A DNA stretch of 64,000 nucleotides from Ignavibacteriales bacterium (GCA_016214905.1 JACRMQ010000007.1:1005695-1069694); one strand, 5' to 3'; positions 9,500 through 18,240 are shown, numbered from the stretch's first letter. Made by a program: numbers and translations. Notes: a model not told the origin generated them from the letters alone.

Positions 9500-10693
9500 A
9501 TGATGAATGTAAATTCGTTCAGAGTTTTAGTCGATAAATGGATTTGGTGGGGAATAGTTACATTTGTTGCGGTACTGATATTTTCGATCGCCATTGTTCA
9601 AATAGTGGTCGGTGTTCTCACCATCCTTTGGATCGTGAAGATTGTTATAACCCGGAATTACAAATTTGTGCGGACTCCACTGGATTATCCGTTCATCGCA
9701 TTTGTTGTTTTACGCATCGTTTCGGTTTTCTTTTCTGTAGATTTTTCCGCGAGTATTCCAACTCTGTATAAAGAAATCCCTTTTTATATAATCTATTTCA
9801 TCGTCACTAATAATCTAGCGATCGACGATAAAAATCAAATTAAAAAATTGATATGGATAATGATATTTGCCGGGTGTGTCGCAAGTATCTATGGGTGTAC
9901 TAAAGTGATTTTCGGTTATGAAGAACGTGCCAGTTCGAGCACTTCGGGATATAGCACGCTCGGAATGTTTTTAGCAGTTTTGATTTCGTTTACCTTATGG
10001 CTCGGTAAGAGTAAACTATTTTTCACCTCACGTTTGTTGTGGAGTTTGAGCTTGGTAATCATGGGAAGCGGTTTGCTCTTGACTCTGAATCGAACTCATT
10101 GGGGAGTTTTGGCTGTTATCCTTATTATTGTTGGATTATTGAGGGAAAGAATTGCGTTGTTTGTTACTGCCATCGTAAGCGGGCTGATAATAGTTTTCAT
10201 CCCTTCTATTTCAAACAGATTCTACCAGATGATTCATTTTCTTGAATATACTTCAGGGCGGAATGTTATTTGGCAGGGGGCGTTGATGAAATTTACAGAA
10301 CGCCCTATTTTTGGCTTTGGACCAAGGACATTCGAACAAATATTTCCGCTTCGGGAGCAATTGGAAGATAAATTGATAGCGAGCTGGCATAACGATTTTC
10401 TTCAAGTTTACATGGAGAGTGGTCTATTTGCTCTGATTGCATTTCTCTGGATTATCATAGCAATATATTATTATGGATTGAAGATTGTTCGACTAAAGGA
10501 ATTCGATCTTTTCTACAAGGAAATAACAATTGCCATCTTGCTGGGTATGTCGGCGTTTTTCCTTACCGGATTAGTGGGCGGTTTCATAATCGATCCGATT
10601 ACTTCGTTGCTATTCAGATTCCTACTTGCGATACTAGCACTCATCAGTTGCACAGTTACTAAAAAAATTAAGATAGATGGAAAGAAAACTTAA
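9500..10693 (+). CDS. O-antigen ligase/polymerase family membrane protein (Wzy_C)
   Basis: A 397-residue protein with ten or more predicted membrane helices and a large periplasmic loop. The family signature appears as LNRTHWG in one helix-loop and GFGPRTF followed by a conserved His (SWHNDFLQ) in the large loop. Relatives either polymerise O-antigen units (Wzy) or ligate finished chains to lipid A-core (WaaL) at the periplasmic face; sequence alone does not separate the two. It overlaps the following glycosyltransferase by 17 bp. Confidence 0.87.
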   Translation: MMNVNSFRVLVDKWIWWGIVTFVAVLIFSIAIVQIVVGVLTILWIVKIVITRNYKFVRTPLDYPFIAFVVLRIVSVFFSVDFSASIPTLYKEIPFYIIYFIVTNNLAIDDKNQIKKLIWIMIFAGCVASIYGCTKVIFGYEERASSSTSGYSTLGMFLAVLISFTLWLGKSKLFFTSRLLWSLSLVIMGSGLLLTLNRTHWGVLAVILIIVGLLRERIALFVTAIVSGLIIVFIPSISNRFYQMIHFLEYTSGRNVIWQGALMKFTERPIFGFGPRTFEQIFPLREQLEDKLIASWHNDFLQVYMESGLFALIAFLWIIIAIYYYGLKIVRLKEFDLFYKEITIAILLGMSAFFLTGLVGGFIIDPITSLLFRFLLAILALISCTVTKKIKIDGKKT

Positions 10694-11801
10694 GATATTG
10701 CACATCTGTTCGTCACTTGCATGGGGTGGTGCTGAAATAGCAGCAGTGAAATTAGCTCATTCATTCAAAGATCGCGGGCATGATATATATTTTGCCGCTC
10801 ATCCGAGAGGCAGGATATTTGCTGAATTACAAACACTCGGTATTTATCCAATTCCGGTGCGATTGCTCCGGAATTTTGATCCATATTCTTCGCTGAAACT
10901 CAGATTAATAATTAATAAACATGCTATTGATCTTCTTCATGTTCATATGTCGCGTGATCTGGTCCACGCATATCTTGCGACATCAATGATGAATAATCGG
11001 CCGCGCATAATTCTTCAAAAACAAGTTTCTTCAAAGGTCTCAAAAAAAGATTTATTTCATCGGTTGATTTATTCGCATGTTGATAAGATATTTGTTCTGT
11101 CTAATTTTTTACGCGAGAATATTTTAAATACTTGTCCGGTGTATGAAAATATAGTGACTGTCATACCGGGTGGAATAAATACAACTTTATACCGTCTGGA
11201 TCGTGATGATGCAAAAAATCTTCGTGCCGAATTCGGGATTCCGGCAAATGCTTTGGTCATTGGTTCCGTCGGTCGAATTGATCGGGCTAAGGGATTTACT
11301 GAATTAGTGAATGCCCTGGCATGCCTTCCGGATTCGTTTAAAGAGACTCGGTTGGTTATTGTTGGTGAAGCAACTTTTGGTGAGGAGAATTACAATAACG
11401 AGCTTCATGAACTCGTTAATTTTCTTGGATTAAAGGAGCGCATTATCTTTGCAGGTTATCGGTCGGATATCCATAATTTGTTTTCTGTGTTCGATATATT
11501 CGCGTTGCCTTCGTACGAGGAGGCATTCGGGTATGTTTATATTGAAGCTATGGCAGCGGGTTTGCCAGTTATCGCTGCTGACGCGGGTGGTGCTTCTGAC
11601 ATTATTACCGATGGTGAAACAGGATTTCTCGTTACACCAAAAAATGTCGACTCATTGAAAGATGGATTGATAAAACTATTGAGCGACCATCAGCTCAGGC
11701 AACGTTTTGGAGTGAACGGAAAAAAGAAGGTGTATGATAAATTTTTAGAATCCGATATATTGCAGAAATACGAAAATGAATATTATTCACTTCTCAAGTG
11801 A
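10677..11801 (+). CDS. Family 4 (GT-B) glycosyltransferase
   Basis: A 374-residue GT4 enzyme. The N-terminal SLAWGGAEIAAVKLA and the C-terminal GSVGRIDRAKGF and YEEAFGYVYIEAMAAGLPVIA motifs are typical. It is the last gene of the polysaccharide operon and starts inside the ligase gene. Its stop is three bases from the stop of the convergent thioredoxin-like gene, with no terminator hairpin between them. Confidence 0.9.
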   Translation: MERKLKILHICSSLAWGGAEIAAVKLAHSFKDRGHDIYFAAHPRGRIFAELQTLGIYPIPVRLLRNFDPYSSLKLRLIINKHAIDLLHVHMSRDLVHAYLATSMMNNRPRIILQKQVSSKVSKKDLFHRLIYSHVDKIFVLSNFLRENILNTCPVYENIVTVIPGGINTTLYRLDRDDAKNLRAEFGIPANALVIGSVGRIDRAKGFTELVNALACLPDSFKETRLVIVGEATFGEENYNNELHELVNFLGLKERIIFAGYRSDIHNLFSVFDIFALPSYEEAFGYVYIEAMAAGLPVIAADAGGASDIITDGETGFLVTPKNVDSLKDGLIKLLSDHQLRQRFGVNGKKKVYDKFLESDILQKYENEYYSLLK

Positions 11802-11804
11802 GTT

Positions 11805-12314
11805 TTACTTCTTGCCTGATTCTTGTTGAGAATAAGTTTTATAAAACGCTTCCCAGTTTTCTTTCTTATAATAATCTTCACCGAAAAATTTTATAATCGG
11901 TAAAAATTTATCAGCAGGAACAAATGAAGCTAATTTATCGATCGGTTTACCATTAGAATCGAGAAAAAACATTGTTGGATAACCGGTTACGCCCATTGCT
12001 CCGGTAAACTGAGTTTCAGACATCTCTTTGCCATCCAATTTTAATTTCTCTGATCCTTCACCATTAACCTTAACCAATACATAATATTTTTTAAGGTAAG
12101 CCGCTACTTTATCATTTTCGTAAACTTCTATATCGAGTTTTTTACACCATTTACACCAATCTGTATAAACATCAAGTAAGATTTTTTTATTACTCTTTTG
12201 GGCTTCGGCTATGCCGTCGTTGTATTTATACCATTTTAATTCAACTTTATTTCCGGAAAAACTATAAGTTGATATGATGAATATGAAGACGATGATTGAG
12301 ATTATTTTATTCAT
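11805..12314 (-). CDS. Exported thioredoxin-like protein with CKWC motif
   Basis: A 169-residue protein with an N-terminal signal sequence (about residues 1-20) and a thioredoxin fold. The redox centre is DWCKWCKKL, and a cis-proline segment GYPTMFFLD follows. The CxWC form and lack of further domains fit the thioredoxin_7/DUF255-like group, which reduces or isomerises disulfides in the periplasm. It is the last gene of the PorV/PorQ operon, 15 bp after it, so folding of those envelope proteins is a plausible role by context. Confidence 0.85.
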   Translation of the reverse strand: MNKIISIIVFIFIISTYSFSGNKVELKWYKYNDGIAEAQKSNKKILLDVYTDWCKWCKKLDIEVYENDKVAAYLKKYYVLVKVNGEGSEKLKLDGKEMSETQFTGAMGVTGYPTMFFLDSNGKPIDKLASFVPADKFLPIIKFFGEDYYKKENWEAFYKTYSQQESGKK

Positions 12315-12329
12315 GATGTTTTTTTTCTA

Positions 12330-13235
12330 TTATTGAAATTGAATTTCTAATGAAAATATATGTCCTGAACCGAAACTGTCTTTGTAAGGAACATAGGCGT
12401 AATCAAATTGAAATAATGAAGACCGTATTCCAACGCCTGCAGAAAAACTTTTTGTTTCATAACCTGTTTGATATCCGAAACGTAATGCTATCATGTTTTT
12501 ATAATCCGTCTCGGCGCCGAAGTGAAGATGAGTCTTACTTTCTTTTGGAAACGAGACGATATCGCCATTCACTCGAACATCGATAGGAATCGAAGTGAAG
12601 GGATGATTATACGAAGTTCCTGCCCTGATTATCAACGGTAGTTTTGTTGACTCATTGAATAATTTATTCATCGATCCCAGGTTGCTGATCGATAATCCAA
12701 ATTGAGTATTCCATGGCGATTTATATAATGCACCCAAATCAATGGCGTATCCTGATGCGTCATCGACGTAAATCTTTTCGTATAAAAATTTACCTGTAAC
12801 TCCGACGCTGATCAAAGAAGTTATTTCATATGCCGAAGATAAACCTATTGAAGCATTCTGTGCATCGAACATTCCAAACGGATCGCCAGCAATTTGCCGT
12901 AATGGAATATTATTCACGCTGGTTTTATTTACACTCAAACCGAAAGAAAAATCATTCCATCCTGTTATGGAGGCAAGATACTCAGTTTTTCTGTCCTGCA
13001 CTCCTTCATTGTGCATGAAGAGGAGGTGCGCGGTTGCATCGGTCGCAATTGTTGCGGGATTGTAATAAGTTCCGACCGGGCCACCATTCACAGCAACGAA
13101 CGCCTCACCCATTGCCAGAGTGCGTGCGCCGGCACCGAACTTTAGGAATGTTAATCCTGTATTTCCCGTTTGTGATATACTTGTTGAAGTCATTAATCCA
13201 TAAGATGCAGCGATAATGAATAAGATTCTTTTCAT
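12330..13235 (-). CDS. PorV/PorQ family outer-membrane protein
   Basis: A 301-residue protein with a signal peptide (to about residue 22). It has the family start FLKFGAGARTLAMGEAFVA followed by YYNPA. The rest alternates in the way expected of a beta-barrel and ends in an aromatic strand (SLEIQFQ). In Bacteroidota, PorV and PorQ serve the type IX secretion system as shuttle or barrel proteins, but many paralogs have no known task. It lies 5 bp downstream of a second family member. Confidence 0.87.
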   Translation of the reverse strand: MKRILFIIAASYGLMTSTSISQTGNTGLTFLKFGAGARTLAMGEAFVAVNGGPVGTYYNPATIATDATAHLLFMHNEGVQDRKTEYLASITGWNDFSFGLSVNKTSVNNIPLRQIAGDPFGMFDAQNASIGLSSAYEITSLISVGVTGKFLYEKIYVDDASGYAIDLGALYKSPWNTQFGLSISNLGSMNKLFNESTKLPLIIRAGTSYNHPFTSIPIDVRVNGDIVSFPKESKTHLHFGAETDYKNMIALRFGYQTGYETKSFSAGVGIRSSLFQFDYAYVPYKDSFGSGHIFSLEIQFQ

Positions 13236-13240
13236 AAAAA

Positions 13241-14185
13241 TTATATTTTGGCAGATAGTGTTATAAAATGAATTGCGTGTGGTGCAAATGAATCATAAAT
13301 AAATGCGTACGATAATGCGGGTTCAAATCCGGCTACCGGTTTTCTGACAGTAAAACCGAACGAAGGTTTAGCGCCGGTTCGATCGGTTCCGAATTCGATT
13401 CTGTCAACGCCACCACGGATTTGAAAATATTCGATCATTGAGTATTCGGCTCCAAACCGAAGAATATTAGTGCTTTGATTAGAGTTTTCGAAGTCAACCG
13501 CAACCGTAATTTCAGGATCTTCAAGACAATAAGCGAAACCGATTCTTCTTAATGTTGGAAATTTATCGGTAGTTGGTTTACCAAGCGGTTCGGGGTAGAT
13601 AGGTTTAGTGTCCCAAATATATTTAGAACCTATATCTTGTAACGCAACACCCAAGTATAACCGATCAATCAGGTGAAAGTGAGCACCGATGTCGAATCCG
13701 ACGGTTGTGGAAGTTACTTCTTCAAATAATTTGTTGTGATAAAGTTTTACCGCTACACCAAGTGATACTCCCTCGCTGACCTGATTAGAAAAAGCGAGTG
13801 CGAATTGATAATCGTATGTTGAATAATCTTCAGTGTGTACACCGTTGCTGTTCCTTCCGTCGATGTTGCTCACTCCCGCTTTGATGATTGAAGCAGAAAT
13901 GCCGGCGGTCGGAGGAATCGATTGGGTGTAACTTAAAGAGGTAAGTGATCTGTCGAGCGATAAAAATCCGAACGAAGCATTTGCCGAGCGAGTTTTTGAA
14001 AACGCAGAGAGTGCCGGATTATAATATGCAAATATCTCATCTGAATTGACGGCAGTAAGCGCGTTGCCCATTGCCATACCGCGTGCCCCGAATCCCATTC
14101 TTGCAAAAGCCCCTGCTTTGCCGGCGTTCTGAGAAAAACTTTGTTGAGAATAAATGATCAATAAAAATAAAATTATACGTTTCAT
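13241..14185 (-). CDS. PorV/PorQ family outer-membrane protein, second copy
   Basis: The start at 14185 is preferred because it gives a clean signal peptide (MKRIILFLLIIYSQQSFSQ) and lies one base after the stop of the upstream gene. An upstream ATG at 14230 would overlap that gene. The 314-residue product has the family signature ARMGFGARGMAMGNALTAV followed by YYNPALS, with barrel-like alternating strands to the end. It is diverged from its neighbour. The pair may handle the BNR-type secreted protein encoded just upstream. Confidence 0.87.
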   Translation of the reverse strand: MKRIILFLLIIYSQQSFSQNAGKAGAFARMGFGARGMAMGNALTAVNSDEIFAYYNPALSAFSKTRSANASFGFLSLDRSLTSLSYTQSIPPTAGISASIIKAGVSNIDGRNSNGVHTEDYSTYDYQFALAFSNQVSEGVSLGVAVKLYHNKLFEEVTSTTVGFDIGAHFHLIDRLYLGVALQDIGSKYIWDTKPIYPEPLGKPTTDKFPTLRRIGFAYCLEDPEITVAVDFENSNQSTNILRFGAEYSMIEYFQIRGGVDRIEFGTDRTGAKPSFGFTVRKPVAGFEPALSYAFIYDSFAPHAIHFITLSAKI

Positions 14186-14186
14186 A

Positions 14187-15812
14187 TTATTGCAGCACCA
14201 AAATTTTTCCATACGTGGATTCATTATCATCGATTTTTACCAGATAGAAATATACTCCGTTCGCAACAACAGTGCCTTTATCATCTCTACCATCCCAAAG
14301 TTCATCTAATTCCAGATTGTCGGGCCGGGTTGCGTTGTTTAGTAATGTTCTCACGCGGTTCATACCGAAATCAAAAATTTCTATTGTTACACTTCGACTT
14401 CCTGTGGAATTAGGGTCTCCAGATTTTTTTCCGTAGTGGATGCGGACATATGCATCCGCTGCGGGGAGTGCGGTTGATGGAGCAAATGGATTCGGGTATG
14501 CGTATGTTTCAGATGAATTACCCACAGATGCGAATGTTCTATAGATAGTCCAACTTTTACCGAATGGATTTTCACTATTGTCGATTGTTCTGGCAAATCC
14601 TTCGTTCGTTCCAACATAAACAGAGTCACCGATTACATCGACTGAATAAACTTTTGCTGAATAAATATATTGATGCGATAAATGATCAGCCAAATCTGAT
14701 ATTCTTATGAAATTCTCACCGCCATCGTTAGTTCGATAAATTCCATCTTCGGTTGCAATGTATGCGATTGAATCTTTGAATGCGAAACCGTAAGCGCGAA
14801 TTCCATGCAGCCGGTTAGTCCATGTTTCTCCGAAATCGTCAGAATAACTCACACCGAATTCTTCACGATTGTCTTGTGCTCGCCAATTGGTAGTCCACAA
14901 ACGTTTGATGCCCGAGAAGCGTTGTTCTTTTATCGAGATCACCCAATTCCCAAGTATCGGTAATGCCTGATTTTGATGATTCATTTTTGTCCAACTTATA
15001 CCGCCGTCAGTAGATCGGTTCACACCGTCGGCGGTTCCGCACCAAATAGTATCGGGACTCACCGCATATACTGAAAACGCAAGCAAATTATTATTTAACC
15101 GCGGATCGTATTTAATAAAAATTCTTTTTTTTCTTTCCGGGTCATTCGGTGCAAATGAGTAAAGGGTGTCTGTAGGAGAGATGATATTCATATTGTCGAG
15201 AGGTAACAATATTCGTTGCCATGTTTGACCGTTATCGGTAGATTTTCTTAAACTGCTCGCCCAGCTTGCAATCCAAATGCTACCTGAAGTTATCGAAATA
15301 TCGAAAGTTACATTTTGTTCCGGTACGATTACAGGAAGAATCCGAATTGAGTCGTTTATGCATGGATAACCGGGCGGGCAATAGGAAATTATGCTATCTC
15401 CGTTTTGATCTATCACTTGTTCAAAATGTTGCCATGTATTTCCCGCGTCGAAAGAAGCAGCATACCCACCGCCGGTTTGAACACCATTTCCGTTTACATC
15501 TTTCTCGTATCCCATTGCAGCCCAAATAGTATCTCCGTAGGTTGAGATTGCAAAAATGCCTGAATAAGCAAATGCGGGATCGGTTTTAAACGATAACCAG
15601 CTTCTACCTCCATCTAAACTCTTGGCGAGTCCATTACCTGTGCCTATGTAGATCGCCGAATTGTTTACAACAGTATGTGAGACGCTGTTGCTGGGTGGGA
15701 AGGTTGTAGCTTCAATTTCATTGAGAGAATAATTTTTCAAGAATATTGATTGTCCGTTTGAAATTTGAAGAACTAAAACGACAAGTATTGAAATTAAATA
15801 AATATATTTCAT
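14187..15812 (-). CDS. Secreted BNR/sialidase-like repeat protein with FlgD-like C-terminal domain
   Basis: The ATG at 15812 gives a proper signal peptide (about 20 residues ending ISNGQS); the upstream TTG at 15839 is less likely. The mature protein is a beta-propeller of repeats with the BNR pattern S-x-D-x-G-x-T/S-W (for example SLDGGRSW, STDNGQTW, STDGGISW). The last 90 residues resemble the FlgD immunoglobulin-like domain (IEIFDFGMNRVR, ELWDGRDDKG, VANGVYFYLVK), often found at the end of exported proteins of this phylum. No catalytic sialidase residues can be assigned. A role in surface binding or assembly is inferred. Confidence 0.82.
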   Translation of the reverse strand: MKYIYLISILVVLVLQISNGQSIFLKNYSLNEIEATTFPPSNSVSHTVVNNSAIYIGTGNGLAKSLDGGRSWLSFKTDPAFAYSGIFAISTYGDTIWAAMGYEKDVNGNGVQTGGGYAASFDAGNTWQHFEQVIDQNGDSIISYCPPGYPCINDSIRILPVIVPEQNVTFDISITSGSIWIASWASSLRKSTDNGQTWQRILLPLDNMNIISPTDTLYSFAPNDPERKKRIFIKYDPRLNNNLLAFSVYAVSPDTIWCGTADGVNRSTDGGISWTKMNHQNQALPILGNWVISIKEQRFSGIKRLWTTNWRAQDNREEFGVSYSDDFGETWTNRLHGIRAYGFAFKDSIAYIATEDGIYRTNDGGENFIRISDLADHLSHQYIYSAKVYSVDVIGDSVYVGTNEGFARTIDNSENPFGKSWTIYRTFASVGNSSETYAYPNPFAPSTALPAADAYVRIHYGKKSGDPNSTGSRSVTIEIFDFGMNRVRTLLNNATRPDNLELDELWDGRDDKGTVVANGVYFYLVKIDDNESTYGKILVLQ

Positions 15813-15835
15813 GGTATAGTTTGAAAAAGGAGTAC

Positions 15836-16651
15836 TCAAGGTAAAATTGTAATAGTATGTAATAACGAATCTGAAACAGCGCCCGATTTATCGACAGCTC
15901 TAAATAAAAATATTTGATCGCCGAGCCGAGCTGTAGAATCTATACTCAGAATCCGCGAGAAAATTCCATCTAATGCAATATTGTCTCCATCACGACTTTT
16001 ATCACCATCGTCATAAAGATAGATTGGGCTGGTTTCAGTGGGGTAAATTCTTTTGATATAAACAGACTCTAGATCGTTATATCCATCTGAATCATTCACG
16101 GTAGTATTAAAAAATAACAATTCAATACCAGTGGCAGGGCGGGTTAATGTATCCGGCGCTGTATAATTTATTAACTGTGGTTTACTATTATTTCGTGTTA
16201 TATATAAAAATTTTTCAATGGTGTTACTTGATGAAGAATTATCTGATTTCAAAGAGAATGTTAGTCTGAATGCACCTGCATCTCCTCTGTTGATTGTCAT
16301 CGATACAGAGGATGAAAAATAAATTGAATCTACTCCGACAGAATCGATATCAAACGATATTGTAGAAAATGGTGAGGGGGAAGATGGTTTAAAGATTTGT
16401 AAAATGCCGGAGACAGGTTGATGCATTAACTCTTTTGATCCGCTGCCATGGAAATTGATTTTTATTTTGTATTTATTATTTCCGAGATTATCGACACTAT
16501 TTGTGGTATCGTTATCCAGATCGATAATATTTTGGGTGAATATTACGTTTGATAAATAGGGAGCTTTAGAAACCGGATCAATGATGCTGGTTTTTTCATA
16601 TTGGCACGAAATCAGCGACAATGATAATAATATTGGGAAGAATTGTTTCAT
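15836..16651 (-). CDS. Lipoprotein, unknown function
   Basis: The ATG at 16651 gives a lipoprotein signal with lipobox LISC, the Cys being residue 16; a longer reading from 16699 would bury this signal. The roughly 271-residue product has beta-rich segments. Near its C-terminus, YDDGDKSRDGDNIALDGIFS is followed by a strand-rich stretch ending DSLLHTITILP, resembling immunoglobulin or cadherin-like domains. It is the first gene of the PorV/PorQ operon, and its stop precedes the next start by about 24 bp. Function not recognised; an outer-membrane partner of the BNR protein is possible. Confidence 0.72.
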   Translation of the reverse strand: MKQFFPILLSLSLISCQYEKTSIIDPVSKAPYLSNVIFTQNIIDLDNDTTNSVDNLGNNKYKIKINFHGSGSKELMHQPVSGILQIFKPSSPSPFSTISFDIDSVGVDSIYFSSSVSMTINRGDAGAFRLTFSLKSDNSSSSNTIEKFLYITRNNSKPQLINYTAPDTLTRPATGIELLFFNTTVNDSDGYNDLESVYIKRIYPTETSPIYLYDDGDKSRDGDNIALDGIFSRILSIDSTARLGDQIFLFRAVDKSGAVSDSLLHTITILP

Positions 16652-16714
16652 TCTAATTTTTTCTAAGATAAATTTCGAGTACTCCTCACTTAGAAGCAAA
16701 AACAGGTGAGAAAC

Positions 16715-16769
16715 ACTCCGTATGTTATTATTGAAATTATTATGGATTAAAAAAATAATAACAAGGAGT
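16715..16769. repeat. Interrupted inverted repeat upstream of the PorV/PorQ operon
   Basis: ACTCC (16715-16719) and a 9-base arm at 16724-16732 are repeated in inverted order at 16754-16762 and GGAGT (16765-16769). It lies between two genes on the minus strand and could act as a terminator-like or leader structure. There is no clean T-run after the stem. Confidence 0.4.
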
Positions 16770-16802
16770 CAGTTGGTGTCTTTCAATTACTTAAACTAAA
16801 AT

Positions 16803-16831
16803 AAGCTAATAAATAAGATAAAGAAAGTCAA
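16803..16831 (-). promoter_or_regulatory. Possible promoter of the PorV/PorQ operon
   Basis: On the minus strand TTGACT (16826-16831) is followed after 17 bp by TAGCTT (16803-16808), a weak -10 box. No better candidate was seen before the lipoprotein start. Confidence 0.35.
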
Positions 16832-16841
16832 GAATTATTCT

Positions 16842-17786
16842 TTATGGAATATCGATGAATGGAATTGGCGAGAAGGATAAAATAAATATGACTAGTGAGA
16901 AAAGCCCTAATAATTTCCTCCTGGTTGATAAATGTTCAACAATCGCTGTTTGTGGGTGGTCTAATTTTACGATAAAATACAACATTATCCCCCAAACGAG
17001 CCATCCGATTGACGCCGGATAAATTTGAGAGATGATCGCATGGATAACGCTTATTAATCCAGCTAAAATTAGACTGAAAAAGAAAATTCGGGCTACAATT
17101 CGATGTATTTTATTTCCAAACATAGCATAAACAATATGCCCACCATCCAATTGACCTACTGGCATAAGATTAAGTCCTGTTACAAACAACCCGAACCAAC
17201 CGACACATAAATACGGATAATGATAAATCTCATTCATCGGGGGAAAAAACACGGATTTTGGTATAATTTTTTCAAATATCGTGAATAATAAAGAATCACC
17301 GAAATATAATCCGTTGGAAGGAATAATATTCAGCGCCTGATACTCAGGGTGGATAGTAAAGATATAATCTTTTTGCGGGAGGGTGAAAAATCCCAAAACC
17401 AGAAAAATGATGCTCACACAAAATCCGGCGATGGGACCCGCAATGCCAATATCAAATAAGGCAGATGTTGTACGAGGGGTTGATTTCATTCTTATCAAAG
17501 CTCCCATAGTCCCGAACGGATTTATCAAAAACGGTGGTGCAGGGATGAAATAAGGCAGTGTTGTTTCGACATTATGAAATTTTGCAGCGAAATAATGCCC
17601 GAATTCGTGGCTGAGTAGAAAAATAAGAATAAAAGATGAATATTGAATCCCGGATGAAAAATTTGACAGTTCTAAAGGATCTTGATTTAACCATTGTACG
17701 CCGGCTAAAGTTGTAGTCAAAAATGTAGCTAAAAATAAAATACCGTAGAGAATTAGGTGATAAATTTTCGTTTTTTTATTAATCAT
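16842..17786 (-). CDS. Site-2-protease family (M50) intramembrane zinc metalloprotease
   Basis: A 314-residue protein with about seven membrane helices. The zinc motif HEFGH is at residues 60-64 and the third ligand region NLMPVGQLDGGH at 206-217 (Asp214), so the active site is complete. No PDZ domain is present, unlike RseP. Family members cut membrane-anchored regulators or clear signal peptides within the membrane. It lies downstream of the small repeat-protein gene on the same strand but behind that gene's terminator. Separate or partly read-through expression is therefore likely. Confidence 0.87.
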   Translation of the reverse strand: MINKKTKIYHLILYGILFLATFLTTTLAGVQWLNQDPLELSNFSSGIQYSSFILIFLLSHEFGHYFAAKFHNVETTLPYFIPAPPFLINPFGTMGALIRMKSTPRTTSALFDIGIAGPIAGFCVSIIFLVLGFFTLPQKDYIFTIHPEYQALNIIPSNGLYFGDSLLFTIFEKIIPKSVFFPPMNEIYHYPYLCVGWFGLFVTGLNLMPVGQLDGGHIVYAMFGNKIHRIVARIFFFSLILAGLISVIHAIISQIYPASIGWLVWGIMLYFIVKLDHPQTAIVEHLSTRRKLLGLFSLVIFILSFSPIPFIDIP

Positions 17787-17806
17787 CGGGATCTGTTCAG
17801 GGGGGC

Positions 17807-17840
17807 AAAAAAAAGCCCTGAATTACAGAATTCAGGGCTT
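17807..17840 (-). terminator. Intrinsic terminator of the repeat-protein gene
   Basis: A perfect 12-bp stem (17813-17824 with 17829-17840) with a 4-nt loop. On the minus strand it is followed by a run of T (the A-run at 17807-17814 on the plus strand). It lies 18 bp after the repeat-protein stop and before the protease start. Confidence 0.88.
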
Positions 17841-17858
17841 AAATAATTAGATTCTTTG

Positions 17859-18089
17859 TTACGGTTTTGGTGAATCCGGAAGTAGTGGGATGGTACTCTT
17901 CGGTTTTGGTGAATCTGGTAACAATGGAATTGTACTCTTCGGTTTCGGTGAATCCGGAAGTAGTGGGATAGTACTTTTCGGTTTCGGTGAATCCGGAAGT
18001 AATGGAATCGTTGAAGCGAATGAAATAAGGATATTCGCTACTAAAACCATCAATATTGTAATAAATATTGCTCTAAATTTTTTAAACAT
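17859..18089 (-). CDS. Small secreted proline-rich tandem-repeat protein
   Basis: A 76-residue product: a basic start and hydrophobic signal segment (residues 1 to about 25), then three copies of TIPLLPDSPKPKS and a final TIPLLPDSPKP. Nothing else follows, so the exported part would be about 50 residues of pure repeat. At least two units carry several synonymous changes, yet the repeats encode identical residues. The opposite reading gives varied residues (GSS versus GNN), which argues strongly that this strand is coding. A consensus ribosome site, a promoter and a terminator frame it. I do not recognise the family; a secreted peptide or precursor is one reading. Confidence 0.8.
   Translation of the reverse strand: MFKKFRAIFITILMVLVANILISFASTIPLLPDSPKPKSTIPLLPDSPKPKSTIPLLPDSPKPKSTIPLLPDSPKP
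17862..18009. repeat. Tandem 39-bp repeat, about 3.8 copies
   Basis: Units begin at 17862, 17901, 17940 and 17979; the last is incomplete. The period is a multiple of three and encodes the 13-residue repeat. Unit differences fall mainly at third codon positions on the minus strand. Confidence 0.93.
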
Positions 18090-18096
18090 GATACAT

Positions 18097-18102
18097 CTCC
18101 TT
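18097..18102 (-). promoter_or_regulatory. Consensus ribosome binding site of the repeat-protein gene
   Basis: AAGGAG on the minus strand, 7 nt before the ATG at 18089. It fixes the start codon and shows the gene is built for efficient translation. Confidence 0.85.
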
Positions 18103-18168
18103 ATAATTGTGTCGTAAATTAATTTATTCTAGCCTAAATGGGGGTATCGAAGGAAAATTTACTTATCA

Positions 18169-18197
18169 AATATAGAATGAATGAGGTTTCCTATCAA
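18169..18197 (-). promoter_or_regulatory. Sigma-70 promoter of the repeat-protein gene
   Basis: Minus-strand TTGATA (18192-18197), 17-bp spacer, TATATT (18169-18174). The expected start near 18162 gives a leader of about 70 nt. Confidence 0.6.
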
Positions 18198-18228
18198 TAA
18201 AAATCTTGAAATTTCGCTAAAAATTATT

Positions 18229-18240
18229 ACGAATATTCGT
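18229..18240. promoter_or_regulatory. Perfect 12-bp palindrome, candidate operator
   Basis: ACGAATATTCGT lies between the two divergent promoters. A related half-site, ACGAATATTAGC, occurs at 18339-18350 just before the start of the membrane-protein gene. TCGCTAA (18214-18220) is repeated in inverted form at 18346-18352. A shared regulator binding here is an inference. Confidence 0.45.

Noticed and set aside
17862-18009. CRISPR array
   Set aside because: The units are directly adjacent with no unique spacers and encode an in-frame peptide.
17890-18117. Opposite-strand reading of the tandem repeat (GFGESGSS-type repeats)
   Set aside because: No start signals of quality, and repeat residues vary where the minus-strand protein is constant. 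The promoter, ribosome site and terminator all fit the minus strand.
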